Below, piece after piece: positions 39,034 to 46,082 of a stretch of DNA of 64,000 nt. The stretch is from a virus. Numbering within the stretch: position 1 is the stretch's first letter; the number at the start of each line of letters is the position of its first letter. The position numbers and the translations under genes are program-made. The stretch lies in IMG/VR virus record IMGVR_UViG_3300027747_001390, positions 1 to 64,000 of that record. The stretch is one strand, 5' to 3'. The notes under the pieces were generated by a model, which saw only the letters and a list, made by a program, of their open reading frames with translations, was not told the DNA's origin and searched no databases.

Positions 39034-39332
39034 CACTCCCCCTCTACCCCGGCGCGTCGCCGTGCGTCGGCTCAGGCTATTGCTGCAAGGTGCGGCCGTG
39101 CCCGTTCGGAAAGGGGACGCCGTGCGTGCATCTCAAGCCGGTCGACGGCCTGCGGTACACGTGCGGCATCGCTGAGGAGATCATGACAAAGCCGGGATGG
39201 GAACTGTCGCCAGCGTTCGGCGCGGGCTGCTCATCGACACTCTTCAACGCTGACCGGGCCCGGATAATTCGCTTGGCTCGCGCGACCGGTACGGATACGC
39301 TTTCCACAACCATAGAAGGGATAATCCAGTGA
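39030..39332 (+). CDS. Cysteine-rich conserved phage protein
   Basis: A 100-residue protein: SPCVGSGYCCKVRPCPFG, then C at ~33, YTCGI and FGAGCSSTLFNADR. The C.G.GYCC....CPFG followed by CG and GAGC is a phage family I recognise; the cysteines suggest a metal or Fe-S site. A TACGGATAC element lies inside its 3' end before the next gene. Confidence 0.65.
   Translation: MTLPLYPGASPCVGSGYCCKVRPCPFGKGTPCVHLKPVDGLRYTCGIAEEIMTKPGWELSPAFGAGCSSTLFNADRARIIRLARATGTDTLSTTIEGIIQ
39290..39298 (+). promoter_or_regulatory. TACGGATAC element
   Basis: Inside the 3' end of the Cys-rich gene, 39 bases before the next GTG start, the same spacing as in other copies. Confidence 0.4.
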
Positions 39333-39721
39333 GAAAAAAACGCACAGTCGCCAAGCAAGTCAACGATCCGCTCAAGTACGTGAGGGAGTTTGCGCCCAGC
39401 CTCACGGTGGCGAGGGCGAGTCTCCTGCCGTTTGAAGACCTGATCGCCTCAGAGTCTGCCGGGCCACAAAACGGCGAATCCGATGAAGCCTACTTCGAGA
39501 TCATGGTTGACACTCACGAGTACGGCCCGGACACGAGAGTCGCGGCTCACGTCACTGCCGAAGACGTGACCATGTCCGTCTACGAGGTTCTGCTCGATGA
39601 GGACGGCGAGCCGGAGAGCGAGTTCGAGATCGACACGTGGAAGTCTTCCCTCGAAGGCCTTTGGGAATGGCTGCGACAACTCCCCCGCCCCGCTCGATCG
39701 TACCGTCGGCGAACTCGTTGA
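39329..39721 (+). CDS. Hypothetical protein
   Basis: A 130-residue protein, basic at both ends and acidic in the middle (DEDGEPESEFEID). GTG start in an overlap. It ends in TGA that forms part of the -35 box (TTGACA) of the next promoter. No family recognised. Confidence 0.55.
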   Translation: MRKKRTVAKQVNDPLKYVREFAPSLTVARASLLPFEDLIASESAGPQNGESDEAYFEIMVDTHEYGPDTRVAAHVTAEDVTMSVYEVLLDEDGEPESEFEIDTWKSSLEGLWEWLRQLPRPARSYRRRTR

Positions 39722-39746
39722 CATTGTTCCTATCTCACGCGATAAT
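39718..39746 (+). promoter_or_regulatory. Sigma70-type promoter of HTH gene
   Basis: TTGACA (39718-39723), 17 bases, GATAAT (39741-39746). It lacks the CCTAGG element, so the regulator may be controlled differently from the other early genes. Confidence 0.7.
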
Positions 39747-39766
39747 CCAGACAGAAGGAGAACCCT

Positions 39767-40066
39767 ATGTCCAAACCACTTGTTACGCCTCCAGAGATTC
39801 GGCTCGTGCTGACTCGTGAGGCCGCGAAAATCATCGGCTGCTCCATGCGTCAAGTTCGCTCTCTCGCAGAGCGTGGCGTGATCAAGAGTTGGTCGCTAGG
39901 CCCGAAGTCTTCCGCGTATGACATCGAAGAGATCAAGAAGTACAAGACCGAGAAGGAAGCCGGTCGCAAGGCAGGCACCGTTCGAGGTGCCCGTCCGCAG
40001 GGGTACAAGCGAGATGTGATGCCTCACGAGCGGGCGGCGGCAGCGGCAGCGGCAAAGAAGAAATAG
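39767..40066 (+). CDS. MerR/excisionase-like HTH protein
   Basis: A 99-residue protein with LTREAAKIIGCSMRQVRSLA and ERGVIKSWSLGPKSSAYDIE, a winged helix-turn-helix of the MerR/excisionase type. The C-terminal part is highly basic and Ala-rich. It has its own promoter and lies in the middle of the CCTAGG promoter set, so it is a candidate for the regulator that reads those sites. ATG with GAAGGAGA upstream. Confidence 0.75.
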   Translation: MSKPLVTPPEIRLVLTREAAKIIGCSMRQVRSLAERGVIKSWSLGPKSSAYDIEEIKKYKTEKEAGRKAGTVRGARPQGYKRDVMPHERAAAAAAAKKK

Positions 40067-40076
40067 TGTCATAGCA
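40066..40076 (+). promoter_or_regulatory. GTGTCATAGCA box
   Basis: Exact copy beginning at the last base of the HTH-gene stop codon and running into a terminator stem. Confidence 0.6.
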
Positions 40077-40077
40077 A

Positions 40078-40104
40078 AAAGCCCTTGTTTTTCAGGGGCT
40101 TTCT
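40078..40104 (+). terminator. Terminator after HTH gene
   Basis: AAAGCCC (40078-40084) pairs with GGGCTTT (40096-40102), then TCT. It separates the HTH gene from the next promoter. Confidence 0.6.
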
Positions 40105-40109
40105 GCCTG

Positions 40110-40138
40110 TTGACAATCGGCCTAGCTTGCCCTATACT
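40110..40138 (+). promoter_or_regulatory. CCTAGC-type promoter
   Basis: TTGACA (40110-40115), 17 bases with GGCCTAGCTTGCCC, TATACT (40133-40138). 51 bases to the ATG at 40184; leader GAGATCGAGACACCG. Confidence 0.8.
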
Positions 40139-40183
40139 AGGGGCTGAGAGATCGAGACACCGCGAACCAAAGGACGACGAACA

Positions 40184-40582
40184 ATGAAGACCACCAACAG
40201 CAATCAGAAGAACCCAGCCAGCTACCTGCTCGCCGCCACCGTCGGCTGCGGCTTCAACTACCGCACCACGTCCAGCAAGCTCCACCGCGTCGGAAGCAAC
40301 GGCGTCGGCGTTGTCGAAGTGCTGTACGACGCCGTCGCCGTCAGCAAGAACACCGGGCACGTGACGCCGCTGCTGTGCAGCACGAACCGTGCCGAGTGCA
40401 AGCGTGCGGTCGAAACGCACAAAGCTCGCCAATTGGTTCACAGTCTGGAAGCGACGCTTGAGACGTTCCGCAAGTGGCACGCGGACGGAGACACGACCGA
40501 CGCGGAACACGCGGACGCAGTGCGGACGACGGTTCGGCGGATCGCTGACGCCAAGGCGAGGCTCGACAAGCTGAACGGCTGA
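40184..40582 (+). CDS. Hypothetical protein
   Basis: A 132-residue protein. Beta-rich first half (TVGCGFNYRTTSSKLHRVGS, GVVEVLYDAVAVSKN), helical second half (VHSLEATLETFRKWH). ATG with AAAGGA upstream, from its own promoter. No family recognised. Confidence 0.6.
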   Translation: MKTTNSNQKNPASYLLAATVGCGFNYRTTSSKLHRVGSNGVGVVEVLYDAVAVSKNTGHVTPLLCSTNRAECKRAVETHKARQLVHSLEATLETFRKWHADGDTTDAEHADAVRTTVRRIADAKARLDKLNG

Positions 40583-40586
40583 TTTG

Positions 40587-40595
40587 TACGGATAC
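40587..40595 (+). promoter_or_regulatory. TACGGATAC element
   Basis: TGATTTG then TACGGATACCACCACCC, directly after a stop codon; 38 bases to the ATG at 40625. Confidence 0.5.
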
Positions 40596-40624
40596 CACCA
40601 CCCTCAACCAAAGGACAACGAGCA

Positions 40625-40909
40625 ATGGCAACGATCAGCAACTCCGACGGCTCCTGCAAGGTCCGCTCCTGCTTCGTGGACGGCAAGTGGGTGCCTTACG
40701 ACGAGATCATCGCGAAGACGAGCGAGCGGGTCTTGGGCCTGCTCTCCGACGGCCCTAAGACTCGCCGCTACCTAGGCAAGGCAATCGGCAGCAAGGCAGT
40801 GTTTATCGACGCTGCCCTCCGCAGCCTCTCGCGGTCAGGCCGCGCGGTGGCTTCGATCGGCCCAGTCCTGAACTGCCGTCGCGGACGGGTCTGGACGATC
40901 CTCGACTGA
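40625..40909 (+). CDS. Winged-helix-like protein
   Basis: A 94-residue protein: ERVLGLLSDGPKTRRYLGKA, then FIDAALRSLSRSGRAV and a RRGRVWTIL strand. Helix, helix, helix, then a two-strand wing is typical of winged-helix proteins. Could be a transcription or DNA-mimic factor; by-eye only. Confidence 0.55.
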   Translation: MATISNSDGSCKVRSCFVDGKWVPYDEIIAKTSERVLGLLSDGPKTRRYLGKAIGSKAVFIDAALRSLSRSGRAVASIGPVLNCRRGRVWTILD

Positions 40910-40913
40910 TTTG

Positions 40914-40922
40914 TACGGATAC
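40914..40922 (+). promoter_or_regulatory. TACGGATAC element
   Basis: TGATTTG then TACGGATACAACCACCC, nearly identical to the copy at 40587; 39 bases to the ATG at 40953. Confidence 0.5.
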
Positions 40923-40952
40923 AACCACCCCTAGCCAAAGGACGACGAACAG

Positions 40953-41177
40953 ATGAAGCGACTCTGGACAGGCAATACGGTTCGGCAAGAGGTGATCCGG
41001 TTTGCGTCGGTGCGGCGTGACTTCGCCCCCGGCGATGCCGTCGAAGCCGTGTGCGACGGCTGGGAGCGTTGCCCGGTCAACAGCATCAATCATCAGATAG
41101 GCCTTTACGTCCGCGACCTGTCGGACTGTGCTTGGAAGCGGCTGGTTCGGGACGTTAAAAAAGCGCGACGCGGCTGA
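40953..41177 (+). CDS. Small basic protein
   Basis: A 74-residue protein: MKRLWTGNTVRQEVIRFASV, a DGWERCPVNSINHQIG core and a basic tail (RLVRDVKKARRG). ATG with AAAGGA upstream. No family recognised. Confidence 0.55.
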   Translation: MKRLWTGNTVRQEVIRFASVRRDFAPGDAVEAVCDGWERCPVNSINHQIGLYVRDLSDCAWKRLVRDVKKARRG

Positions 41178-41180
41178 TTG

Positions 41181-41189
41181 TCCGGATAC
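41181..41189 (+). promoter_or_regulatory. TACGGATAC-type element (TCCGGATAC)
   Basis: TGATTG then TCCGGATACCACCC, 7 bases upstream of a CCTAGG-type promoter: the only place where the two elements adjoin. Confidence 0.45.
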
Positions 41190-41196
41190 CACCCAA

Positions 41197-41225
41197 TTGA
41201 CAATCCGCCTAGGTTGTCCTATACT
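41197..41225 (+). promoter_or_regulatory. CCTAGG-type promoter
   Basis: TTGACA (41197-41202), 17 bases with GCCTAGGTTGTCC, TATACT (41220-41225). 49 bases to the ATG at 41269. Leader and start region nearly repeat those of the gene at 32019. Confidence 0.85.
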
Positions 41226-41268
41226 TCACCCAGACGAGAACGACACCAACCGCAAAGGAGCCGACACA

Positions 41269-42189
41269 ATGACCAACATTCGCACCGACGTCCACGCCCC
41301 CTCTTCCGCCGCCTTCGATCCGAGCCTCTACGATTGCTACGGCTGCTGGGACGGTAGCCCTGAATTTGTTTGCGTCGGCTTCGATCCGCTCCAAGAGTAT
41401 CGCGAGCAAATCAAGTCTCTCGTCGCCCGTGGCTACACGTGCGGCAGGGGCTGCAAGGCAGTCTGCGGCCACTGCGGCGCGAACATCCGCTACTTCGCCC
41501 TGCTCGTCCGCGACGACGTCAAGCAGTTCATCCACGTCGGCGAGCAGTGCCTCGACAACCGCTTTCAGGTCGAGACTGCTGCCGAGTTTCAGAATCTCCG
41601 CAAGTCCGCGAAGCTGAACCGCGAGCGGGCTACCCGCGACGAGCGGATCGAGTCCCTCCGCCAGAACCCGGCGATCGCCCGTCTCCTCGACGGCGGAAGG
41701 GACGTCGAGGCCAGCGAGTTCCTCTACGACGTCCGGAGCAAGGCTCTCGAATACGGGCGTCTCAGCGACGGCCAGATCGCAGCCGTGGAGCGGGCCTTCG
41801 CGCAGATTGCCCGCCGGGAGCAGTGGGCGGCGGAGCGGCGTGCGGAAGCTCTCCGTCTGGCTGAGGCTGGCGTCAAGGCACCGGAGGGGCGTGTCGAGGT
41901 GACTGGCGTGGTGCTGTCGGCCAAGGAACACCAGAGCCAGTTCGGCACCGCGATCAAGATCGTGGTCAAGTCGGACGACGGCTGGAAGGTCTGGACGACC
42001 GCCCCGGCGTCGCTGTTGATCAACGTCGATGCCGCAGCCGTGAAGTCTGCCACGACGGTCATCGATGAGGTCCGCGAGGCTCTCGTCGGCAAGCGGATCA
42101 AGTTCGTGGCCGCTCTCACTCGAAGCCCTAGCGACGCCGCCTTCGCCTTCGGCAAGCGGCCCACGAAGGCCTCGTTCGTCGCGGCTTGA
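41269..42189 (+). CDS. Conserved phage protein with zinc cluster
   Basis: A 306-residue protein. DCYGCWDGSPEFVCVGFD, then GYTCGRGCKAVCGHCGANIR and HVGEQCLDNRF: a multi-cysteine region I recognise from actinobacteriophage proteins of unknown role. A long helical middle and a C-terminal OB-like half (RVEVTGVVLSAKEHQSQFGT, KIVVKSDDGWKVWTTAP) could bind single-stranded nucleic acid. Own promoter. Confidence 0.65.
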   Translation: MTNIRTDVHAPSSAAFDPSLYDCYGCWDGSPEFVCVGFDPLQEYREQIKSLVARGYTCGRGCKAVCGHCGANIRYFALLVRDDVKQFIHVGEQCLDNRFQVETAAEFQNLRKSAKLNRERATRDERIESLRQNPAIARLLDGGRDVEASEFLYDVRSKALEYGRLSDGQIAAVERAFAQIARREQWAAERRAEALRLAEAGVKAPEGRVEVTGVVLSAKEHQSQFGTAIKIVVKSDDGWKVWTTAPASLLINVDAAAVKSATTVIDEVREALVGKRIKFVAALTRSPSDAAFAFGKRPTKASFVAA

Positions 42190-42197
42190 CCAAATTG

Positions 42198-42206
42198 TCC
42201 GGACTC
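42198..42206 (+). promoter_or_regulatory. TACGGA-type element (TCCGGACTC)
   Basis: AATTG then TCCGGACTCGTTTACC, 8 bases after a stop codon; 46 bases to the ATG at 42244. Confidence 0.4.
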
Positions 42207-42243
42207 GTTTACCATCCCACCCCCAACGAAGGAGAGGTCACCG

Positions 42244-42672
42244 ATGAGCTTCACAGCATTCCACTGCACGTGCCAGAAGTGCCGCAAGCGGTTCTGGGCT
42301 TACCCCAACCGCAAGGGTTCGAGCGGCACCTATCCAAAGTTCTGCTCGCGTGCCTGCTACACGGCAGACGTCAAGCAGACGGCGGAGTGCAACCGTCTCA
42401 GGCGAGAGCGGAAAGAGCAGTCGACCGTTCGCGTCCCGGCAGCGTTCTTCGCGGATCACGAGTCGCGAGACTGCGAGCCGTACTGCGAGCCGGTCAAGCG
42501 TGCCGGTCGCTATGTCTGGCTCAAGCTCGACGACCCCGGCCTCGAAGAGTTGCTCAGCGATGCCCGTCACTACGCCGACCCGACGTGGACTCTCGACCCG
42601 TGCTACTTCGGCCTCAAGCGGTCCGCAGTGGCGACGGTCAAGGCGATCGAGGCGGCTCAGGTCAGCAAGTAA
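42244..42672 (+). CDS. Zinc-finger protein
   Basis: A 142-residue protein with CTCQKCRKRFWAYPNRKGSS then FCSRACYTAD, a treble-clef-type CxxC...CxxC. An HNH nuclease is possible in such contexts, but no HNH histidines are evident. The C-terminal half, DDPGLEELLSDARHYADPTW, is a different small domain. Function unknown. Confidence 0.6.
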   Translation: MSFTAFHCTCQKCRKRFWAYPNRKGSSGTYPKFCSRACYTADVKQTAECNRLRRERKEQSTVRVPAAFFADHESRDCEPYCEPVKRAGRYVWLKLDDPGLEELLSDARHYADPTWTLDPCYFGLKRSAVATVKAIEAAQVSK

Positions 42673-42698
42673 CACCACCAACAGCAAAGGGGCTACCA

Positions 42699-42953
42699 GT
42701 GAACAGCTACGCAATCATCAACGACACAGCGGTCCTCGATCAGGCTCTGAGCCTGTGCCGGGGCAGCTACCAGCGTGACATCCTCTTGGGTCGCGAGTCT
42801 CTGTCTGGCTCGACGCTCAGGGGCAAGGCCAAGAGTTACGGCGGCAAGTACAAGGCGTCTGCCGCCTCGATCCTGCGGAAGTGCCAGCAGGCCGGTCTCG
42901 CGGTTCGCGAGGAGGCTGGACTGCGGGGCAAGCGGCTCGTGGTCGTCGGTTAG
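42699..42953 (+). CDS. Small HTH-like protein
   Basis: An 84-residue basic protein. YQRDILLGRESLSGSTLRGK and SAASILRKCQQAGLAVREEA suggest a helix-turn-helix-type arrangement, weakly. GTG start in the ACCAGTGAAC context after AAAGGGG. Ends in TAG that begins a TACGGA element. Confidence 0.5.
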   Translation: MNSYAIINDTAVLDQALSLCRGSYQRDILLGRESLSGSTLRGKAKSYGGKYKASAASILRKCQQAGLAVREEAGLRGKRLVVVG

Positions 42954-42962
42954 TACGGACTC
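42954..42962 (+). promoter_or_regulatory. TACGGA-type element (TACGGACTC)
   Basis: Directly after TAG; ATTCACCCCCAACACCGAAGG follows. 38 bases to the GTG at 42992. Confidence 0.45.
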
Positions 42963-42991
42963 ATTCACCCCCAACACCGAAGGAGCTACCA

Positions 42992-43291
42992 GTGAACATC
43001 GTCCTAGACGCCGACACGAGCGACTGCCCCGGAGCGATTTGCAAAGTGCTGGACTCGACCGAGTCTCGCTCGATCCTTGTGCAGCAAGACACCGACGCGC
43101 CGGGCGTGGCTTCGGCTTTCGGATGGTCGCCCCGGTACGTGAGTTCGATCGCTGGGTGCAAGCACCTGACGACTGACGGCACGATCGACTGCCAAGAGTG
43201 CGGAGCGAAGGCGATCCAGTTCATCGAGTCTGCGGTGGAGTTCTTGAACGACAACGACGGGGCCGTCGCGGACGATCCCGGCTACTTCTGA
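42992..43291 (+). CDS. Hypothetical protein
   Basis: A 99-residue acidic protein with one CxxC (DCQECGAKAIQF) and an acidic C terminus. GTG start after GAAGGAG. No family recognised. Confidence 0.55.
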   Translation: MNIVLDADTSDCPGAICKVLDSTESRSILVQQDTDAPGVASAFGWSPRYVSSIAGCKHLTTDGTIDCQECGAKAIQFIESAVEFLNDNDGAVADDPGYF

Positions 43292-43305
43292 AAGGTAGGT
43301 GAGCA

Positions 43306-43653
43306 GTGGAGACGATCGACATCGGCAACGCGACGATCCTGCTCGATGCCGTGGACACTGACCGCGATGGGCGGACTGTCTACGGCTACTCGATCCGGAT
43401 CGATGGAGTCGAGCCGACGCATCAGGCTCGCGACTTGAGGAGCGGCTGTCAGGGCGGCACGGAGCGAGAGGGACTTGCGAGTCTCCTGTCGTTCCTGTCG
43501 GCAGCAGCAGAGTCTCGGCAGTACCGGGAGCGGACCGGACGAGAGGGCGACAACGAAGCATTTTTCCCGGCGGAAATCGTTGACTGGGCGTGCCAGTACA
43601 GCGAAGCGATTGCGGTGGCATCACTCGAACTTGAAGGAGGTGACCAGTGTTGA
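43306..43653 (+). CDS. Hypothetical protein
   Basis: A 115-residue protein: IDIGNATILLDAVDTDRDGR, then beta strands and a helix EIVDWACQYSEAIAVASL. GTG start after AGGTGAG. No family recognised. Confidence 0.55.
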   Translation: METIDIGNATILLDAVDTDRDGRTVYGYSIRIDGVEPTHQARDLRSGCQGGTEREGLASLLSFLSAAAESRQYRERTGREGDNEAFFPAEIVDWACQYSEAIAVASLELEGGDQC

Positions 43654-43901
43654 ATGTGCGAGTCGAACATACGGATACATTTGCCGGAGAGGCCAACTAC
43701 TCATGGGTGAATCGCCACGAGTTCGAGGCTCTCGACAACGCAAGCCGCAGAACACTTGTTCGGCGTGCGAAGGCGGAGTGCGGACTGACGAACGTCCCCT
43801 GTGACGTGACTGAATGGGGGGACGATATCACGATCCAGCCTCGTGGGCTGTGTCAAATCGTCTTCATCACTTGCGAGACGAAGGCGGAGGAAGACCAGTG
43901 A
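43647..43901 (+). CDS. Hypothetical protein
   Basis: An 84-residue alpha/beta protein with WVNRHEFEALDNASRRTLVR and ITIQPRGLCQIVFITCETK. GTG start overlaps the previous gene by 7 bases. Ends in a GTGA overlap. Confidence 0.55.
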   Translation: MLNVRVEHTDTFAGEANYSWVNRHEFEALDNASRRTLVRRAKAECGLTNVPCDVTEWGDDITIQPRGLCQIVFITCETKAEEDQ

Positions 43902-44260
43902 GCAAAAACCTGATCCATGTGATTCACCCCTATTGGGATCACGGCAGTCTCATGTTCGACGACCCGAGTGTTGGCCTTGAGAAGGAGCCGTTCGTTGCCG
44001 GTGCTGACATCGCCTTGTCGATGTTGGCATCGGCAGTGAAGGGATGCAAGAAGGAGTTCACGCTTCTCTTCTCGCATCTCGCGTTTCCCGGTCACCAGTT
44101 GAAGGCGACTCGCGGCAAGGCGGAGGCCGGGGGCTACTGGTATCACTGGGAGGCGTTGGGGGTCGATGGGTGGCTGTGCCCGGCGTTGTTCAAGTATTTC
44201 AAGACTGCACCGAAGGCGATCTACGTGCAGATCAAACCGCGACACAAGGGAGCGAAGTAG
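43898..44260 (+). CDS. DUF6717-like conserved protein
   Basis: A 120-residue protein: VIHPYWDHGSLMFDDPSVGL, EPFVAGADIALSMLA, a LFSHLAFPGHQ segment, YWYHWEALGVDGWLCPALFK. The order FDDP.VGL..EPFV.G.D and WLCPALFKYF is a conserved family I recognise from planctomycete and phage genomes. Function unknown. Confidence 0.6.
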   Translation: MSKNLIHVIHPYWDHGSLMFDDPSVGLEKEPFVAGADIALSMLASAVKGCKKEFTLLFSHLAFPGHQLKATRGKAEAGGYWYHWEALGVDGWLCPALFKYFKTAPKAIYVQIKPRHKGAK

Positions 44261-44559
44261 TGAAACTCATCAGGGAAGACACGTATCGTGTGAGTCCACG
44301 AGTGTTGATCACTCGTGGCGATCGATTCACGGCCACGGGAGGGCCGTATTGGAAAACGAGCGACGGCAGCAAGCTGCCGCTCAAGAGTTATGGACCGTAC
44401 ACGTTCCACTCTCACGTGAGGCGTGGTGCGGTTGAGTGGATCGAGTGTCTCGACAAGGACGGAGCGTTCGCCGTGCTGCACATCGCAGGACGCCGGAAGC
44501 GGATCGACGGTTCTCTCGTGGCAAGGCCGTATAAAATCGGTGCCAAAAAAAGAGCTTGA
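44260..44559 (+). CDS. Basic beta-rich protein
   Basis: A 99-residue basic protein: YRVSPRVLITRGDRFTATGG and a C-terminal RRKRIDGSLVARPYKIGAKK. It shares a base with the preceding stop. SH3-like fold is possible. Its TGA is inside the -35 box of the next promoter. Confidence 0.55.
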   Translation: MKLIREDTYRVSPRVLITRGDRFTATGGPYWKTSDGSKLPLKSYGPYTFHSHVRRGAVEWIECLDKDGAFAVLHIAGRRKRIDGSLVARPYKIGAKKRA

Positions 44560-44583
44560 CCTTACGGCCTAGGTAGGTATGAT
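44556..44583 (+). promoter_or_regulatory. CCTAGG-type promoter
   Basis: TTGACC (44556-44561), 16 bases with GGCCTAGGTAGG, TATGAT (44578-44583). 48 bases to the ATG at 44626. Confidence 0.75.
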
Positions 44584-44625
44584 TCGTCAACTGGTTTCAA
44601 TCACGTTTGAATAAGGAGCAGACAC

Positions 44626-45354
44626 ATGACCCTGATTCTTCATTGCGGTGCAACGAGTGCCAGCCGGGAAGAGGTAGACGCCGTCGTCACCCCGGAAGGT
44701 ACGGATACATGGACTCCGATCCGTCACGGCGAGATTGCCGATGCCGTCGAGCAATCGCTCATCGGCACGGGACTCTCTCCGAAGTCGGCGGACTACGGGC
44801 TGACAAAGGACGGTGCGAGGCTTTTTGGGCTGTACACCCTCGCGGGTGAGCATCCCGACTACGCCCTGACGGTTGGATTCAGAAACTCGCACGACAAGAG
44901 TTTCGCGGCGAGTGTGTGCTGTGGTTCGAGAGTGTTCGTGTGCGACAACCTCTGCTTCAGCGGAGAGGTGACGATCTCGTCGAAGCACACGAAGCATCTG
45001 CGGTCTCGCTTGACTCGGATCGTGTCCGAGGCTGTCGAGAAGCTGACAGTCAAGCGTCAGCTTGTCGAGCGTCGGATCGCTCTCTACAAGGAGACGGAGG
45101 TCTCGTCTCAGGCTCACCTCCACGACCTTGTTCTCAGGTCGTTCCGGGCCGATGCGATCCCCGCGCAGGCGATCTCGAAGGTCATCGCTGAGTTCGAGGC
45201 TCCGCGTCACCCTGAGTTCCGCGACTGGACCCTCTGGAGCTTGTCCAACGCCTTCACCGAGGTGCTGAAGGGCTACGGTGAGATCGAGCGTCGGACCATC
45301 CGGCTCAACGGCGTCCTCGACACTGAGATCGGCGACAAGCTCCTCGCGGTTTAG
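44626..45354 (+). CDS. DUF932 protein
   Basis: A 242-residue protein: ADYGLTKDGARLFGLYTL, then VGFRNSHDKSFAASVCCGSR, VFVCDNLCFSGE and KHT..L. The GFRNSHDKS.A and VCDN..FSG pattern is the DUF932 core, frequent in phages and plasmids near anti-restriction or recombination genes. A TACGGATAC copy occurs inside the gene at 44700. Function unsettled. Confidence 0.8.
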   Translation: MTLILHCGATSASREEVDAVVTPEGTDTWTPIRHGEIADAVEQSLIGTGLSPKSADYGLTKDGARLFGLYTLAGEHPDYALTVGFRNSHDKSFAASVCCGSRVFVCDNLCFSGEVTISSKHTKHLRSRLTRIVSEAVEKLTVKRQLVERRIALYKETEVSSQAHLHDLVLRSFRADAIPAQAISKVIAEFEAPRHPEFRDWTLWSLSNAFTEVLKGYGEIERRTIRLNGVLDTEIGDKLLAV

Positions 45355-45363
45355 TATGGAAGT
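45355..45363 (+). promoter_or_regulatory. TACGGA-type element (TATGGAAGT)
   Basis: Directly after TAG, followed by GTTCACCC and a GC-rich hairpin; 65 bases to the ATG at 45420. Confidence 0.4.
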
Positions 45364-45368
45364 GTTCA

Positions 45369-45398
45369 CCCGGCGGGCGGCACTTCGCCCCCGCCGGG
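45369..45398 (+). terminator. GC-rich hairpin between genes
   Basis: CCCGGCGG (45369-45376) pairs with CCGCCGGG (45391-45398). No T-run follows, so an attenuator or mRNA-stabilising hairpin is as likely as a terminator. Confidence 0.45.
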
Positions 45399-45419
45399 CA
45401 CCATCACGGAGGGACAATC

Positions 45420-45749
45420 ATGGCTCGACGAGACCCCAAATTGACCTACCAGAATTTCGGCAAGTTCCGCCATACGTGGATTCACGAGGCGGACCGGATT
45501 TTCAGCGAATGCGACGAGTTCGTCGCTCAGCCGCCGTCCGTCAGTCCGCAGTCTGCTCGCCACTGGAGACGTGCTGCAAAGCTCTACGAGCGGTCCGCAG
45601 ACTTCTACAGGCGTGCCGGGCTGGGCATCAAAGCGATCGAGAGTTGGAAGTCGGCCGAGAGGTGCTACGCAGCACTCGACATGACCGACGATCAGGAGCG
45701 TTGCAGGCTCAAGAGTGTTTCTATCCCTGTTTACTACGAGGAGGATTGA
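45420..45749 (+). CDS. TPR-like helical protein
   Basis: A 109-residue protein. HWRRAAKLYERSADFYRRAG then GIKAIESWKSAERCYAALDM has the antiparallel helix pattern of TPR or SNAP-type repeats. ATG with GGAGGGA upstream. Function unknown. Confidence 0.55.
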   Translation: MARRDPKLTYQNFGKFRHTWIHEADRIFSECDEFVAQPPSVSPQSARHWRRAAKLYERSADFYRRAGLGIKAIESWKSAERCYAALDMTDDQERCRLKSVSIPVYYEED

Positions 45750-45753
45750 AGAC

Positions 45754-46047
45754 ATGGAAGTTGGACAGGTGGTCTACACGGCGACTGTGTTCCCCGGCGA
45801 CAAGCCTTGGGTGCATTTCGCCACAAGAACGATCTCGGCAGTGCTGCCGACAGGCTATGTCGTCGATGCAAAGGGGCACCCGACGGTGGTCATGAAGGCA
45901 GACGACTTGCACGCGACTCAGGCTGATGCGGCTGCTCGTGCCGTCGACAGGCTCAGGGGCGAAATGGCGAAGATTATCGAAACCTATCTCAAGCAGATTC
46001 AGGCCGTCGAGAAAAATGGCTTGCAGGACTCAGGTCTGCCGGTATAG
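45754..46047 (+). CDS. Hypothetical protein
   Basis: A 97-residue protein: beta half (VVYTATVFPGDKPWVHFATR, GYVVDAKGHPTVVM) resembling an SH3-like barrel, then a helix (AVDRLRGEMAKIIETYLKQ). ATG after GAGGA. No family recognised. Confidence 0.55.
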   Translation: MEVGQVVYTATVFPGDKPWVHFATRTISAVLPTGYVVDAKGHPTVVMKADDLHATQADAAARAVDRLRGEMAKIIETYLKQIQAVEKNGLQDSGLPV

Positions 46048-46048
46048 T
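46021..46048 (+). promoter_or_regulatory. Possible sigma70 promoter before helicase gene
   Basis: TTGCAG (46021-46026), 16 bases, TATAGT (46043-46048). Lies over the end of the preceding gene. Confidence 0.45.
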
Positions 46049-46067
46049 CTCGGATCACTAACCAAAG

Positions 46068-46076
46068 TACGGATAC
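46068..46076 (+). promoter_or_regulatory. TACGGATAC element
   Basis: CCAAAG then TACGGATAC, only 6 bases before the ATG at 46083, similar to the copy at 24218. Confidence 0.4.
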
Positions 46077-46082
46077 ACAGAC

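Noticed and set aside
42244-42672. HNH endonuclease call for the zinc-finger protein
   Set aside because: The CxxC pairs resemble the HNH zinc frame, but the catalytic His-Asn-His residues are not apparent.
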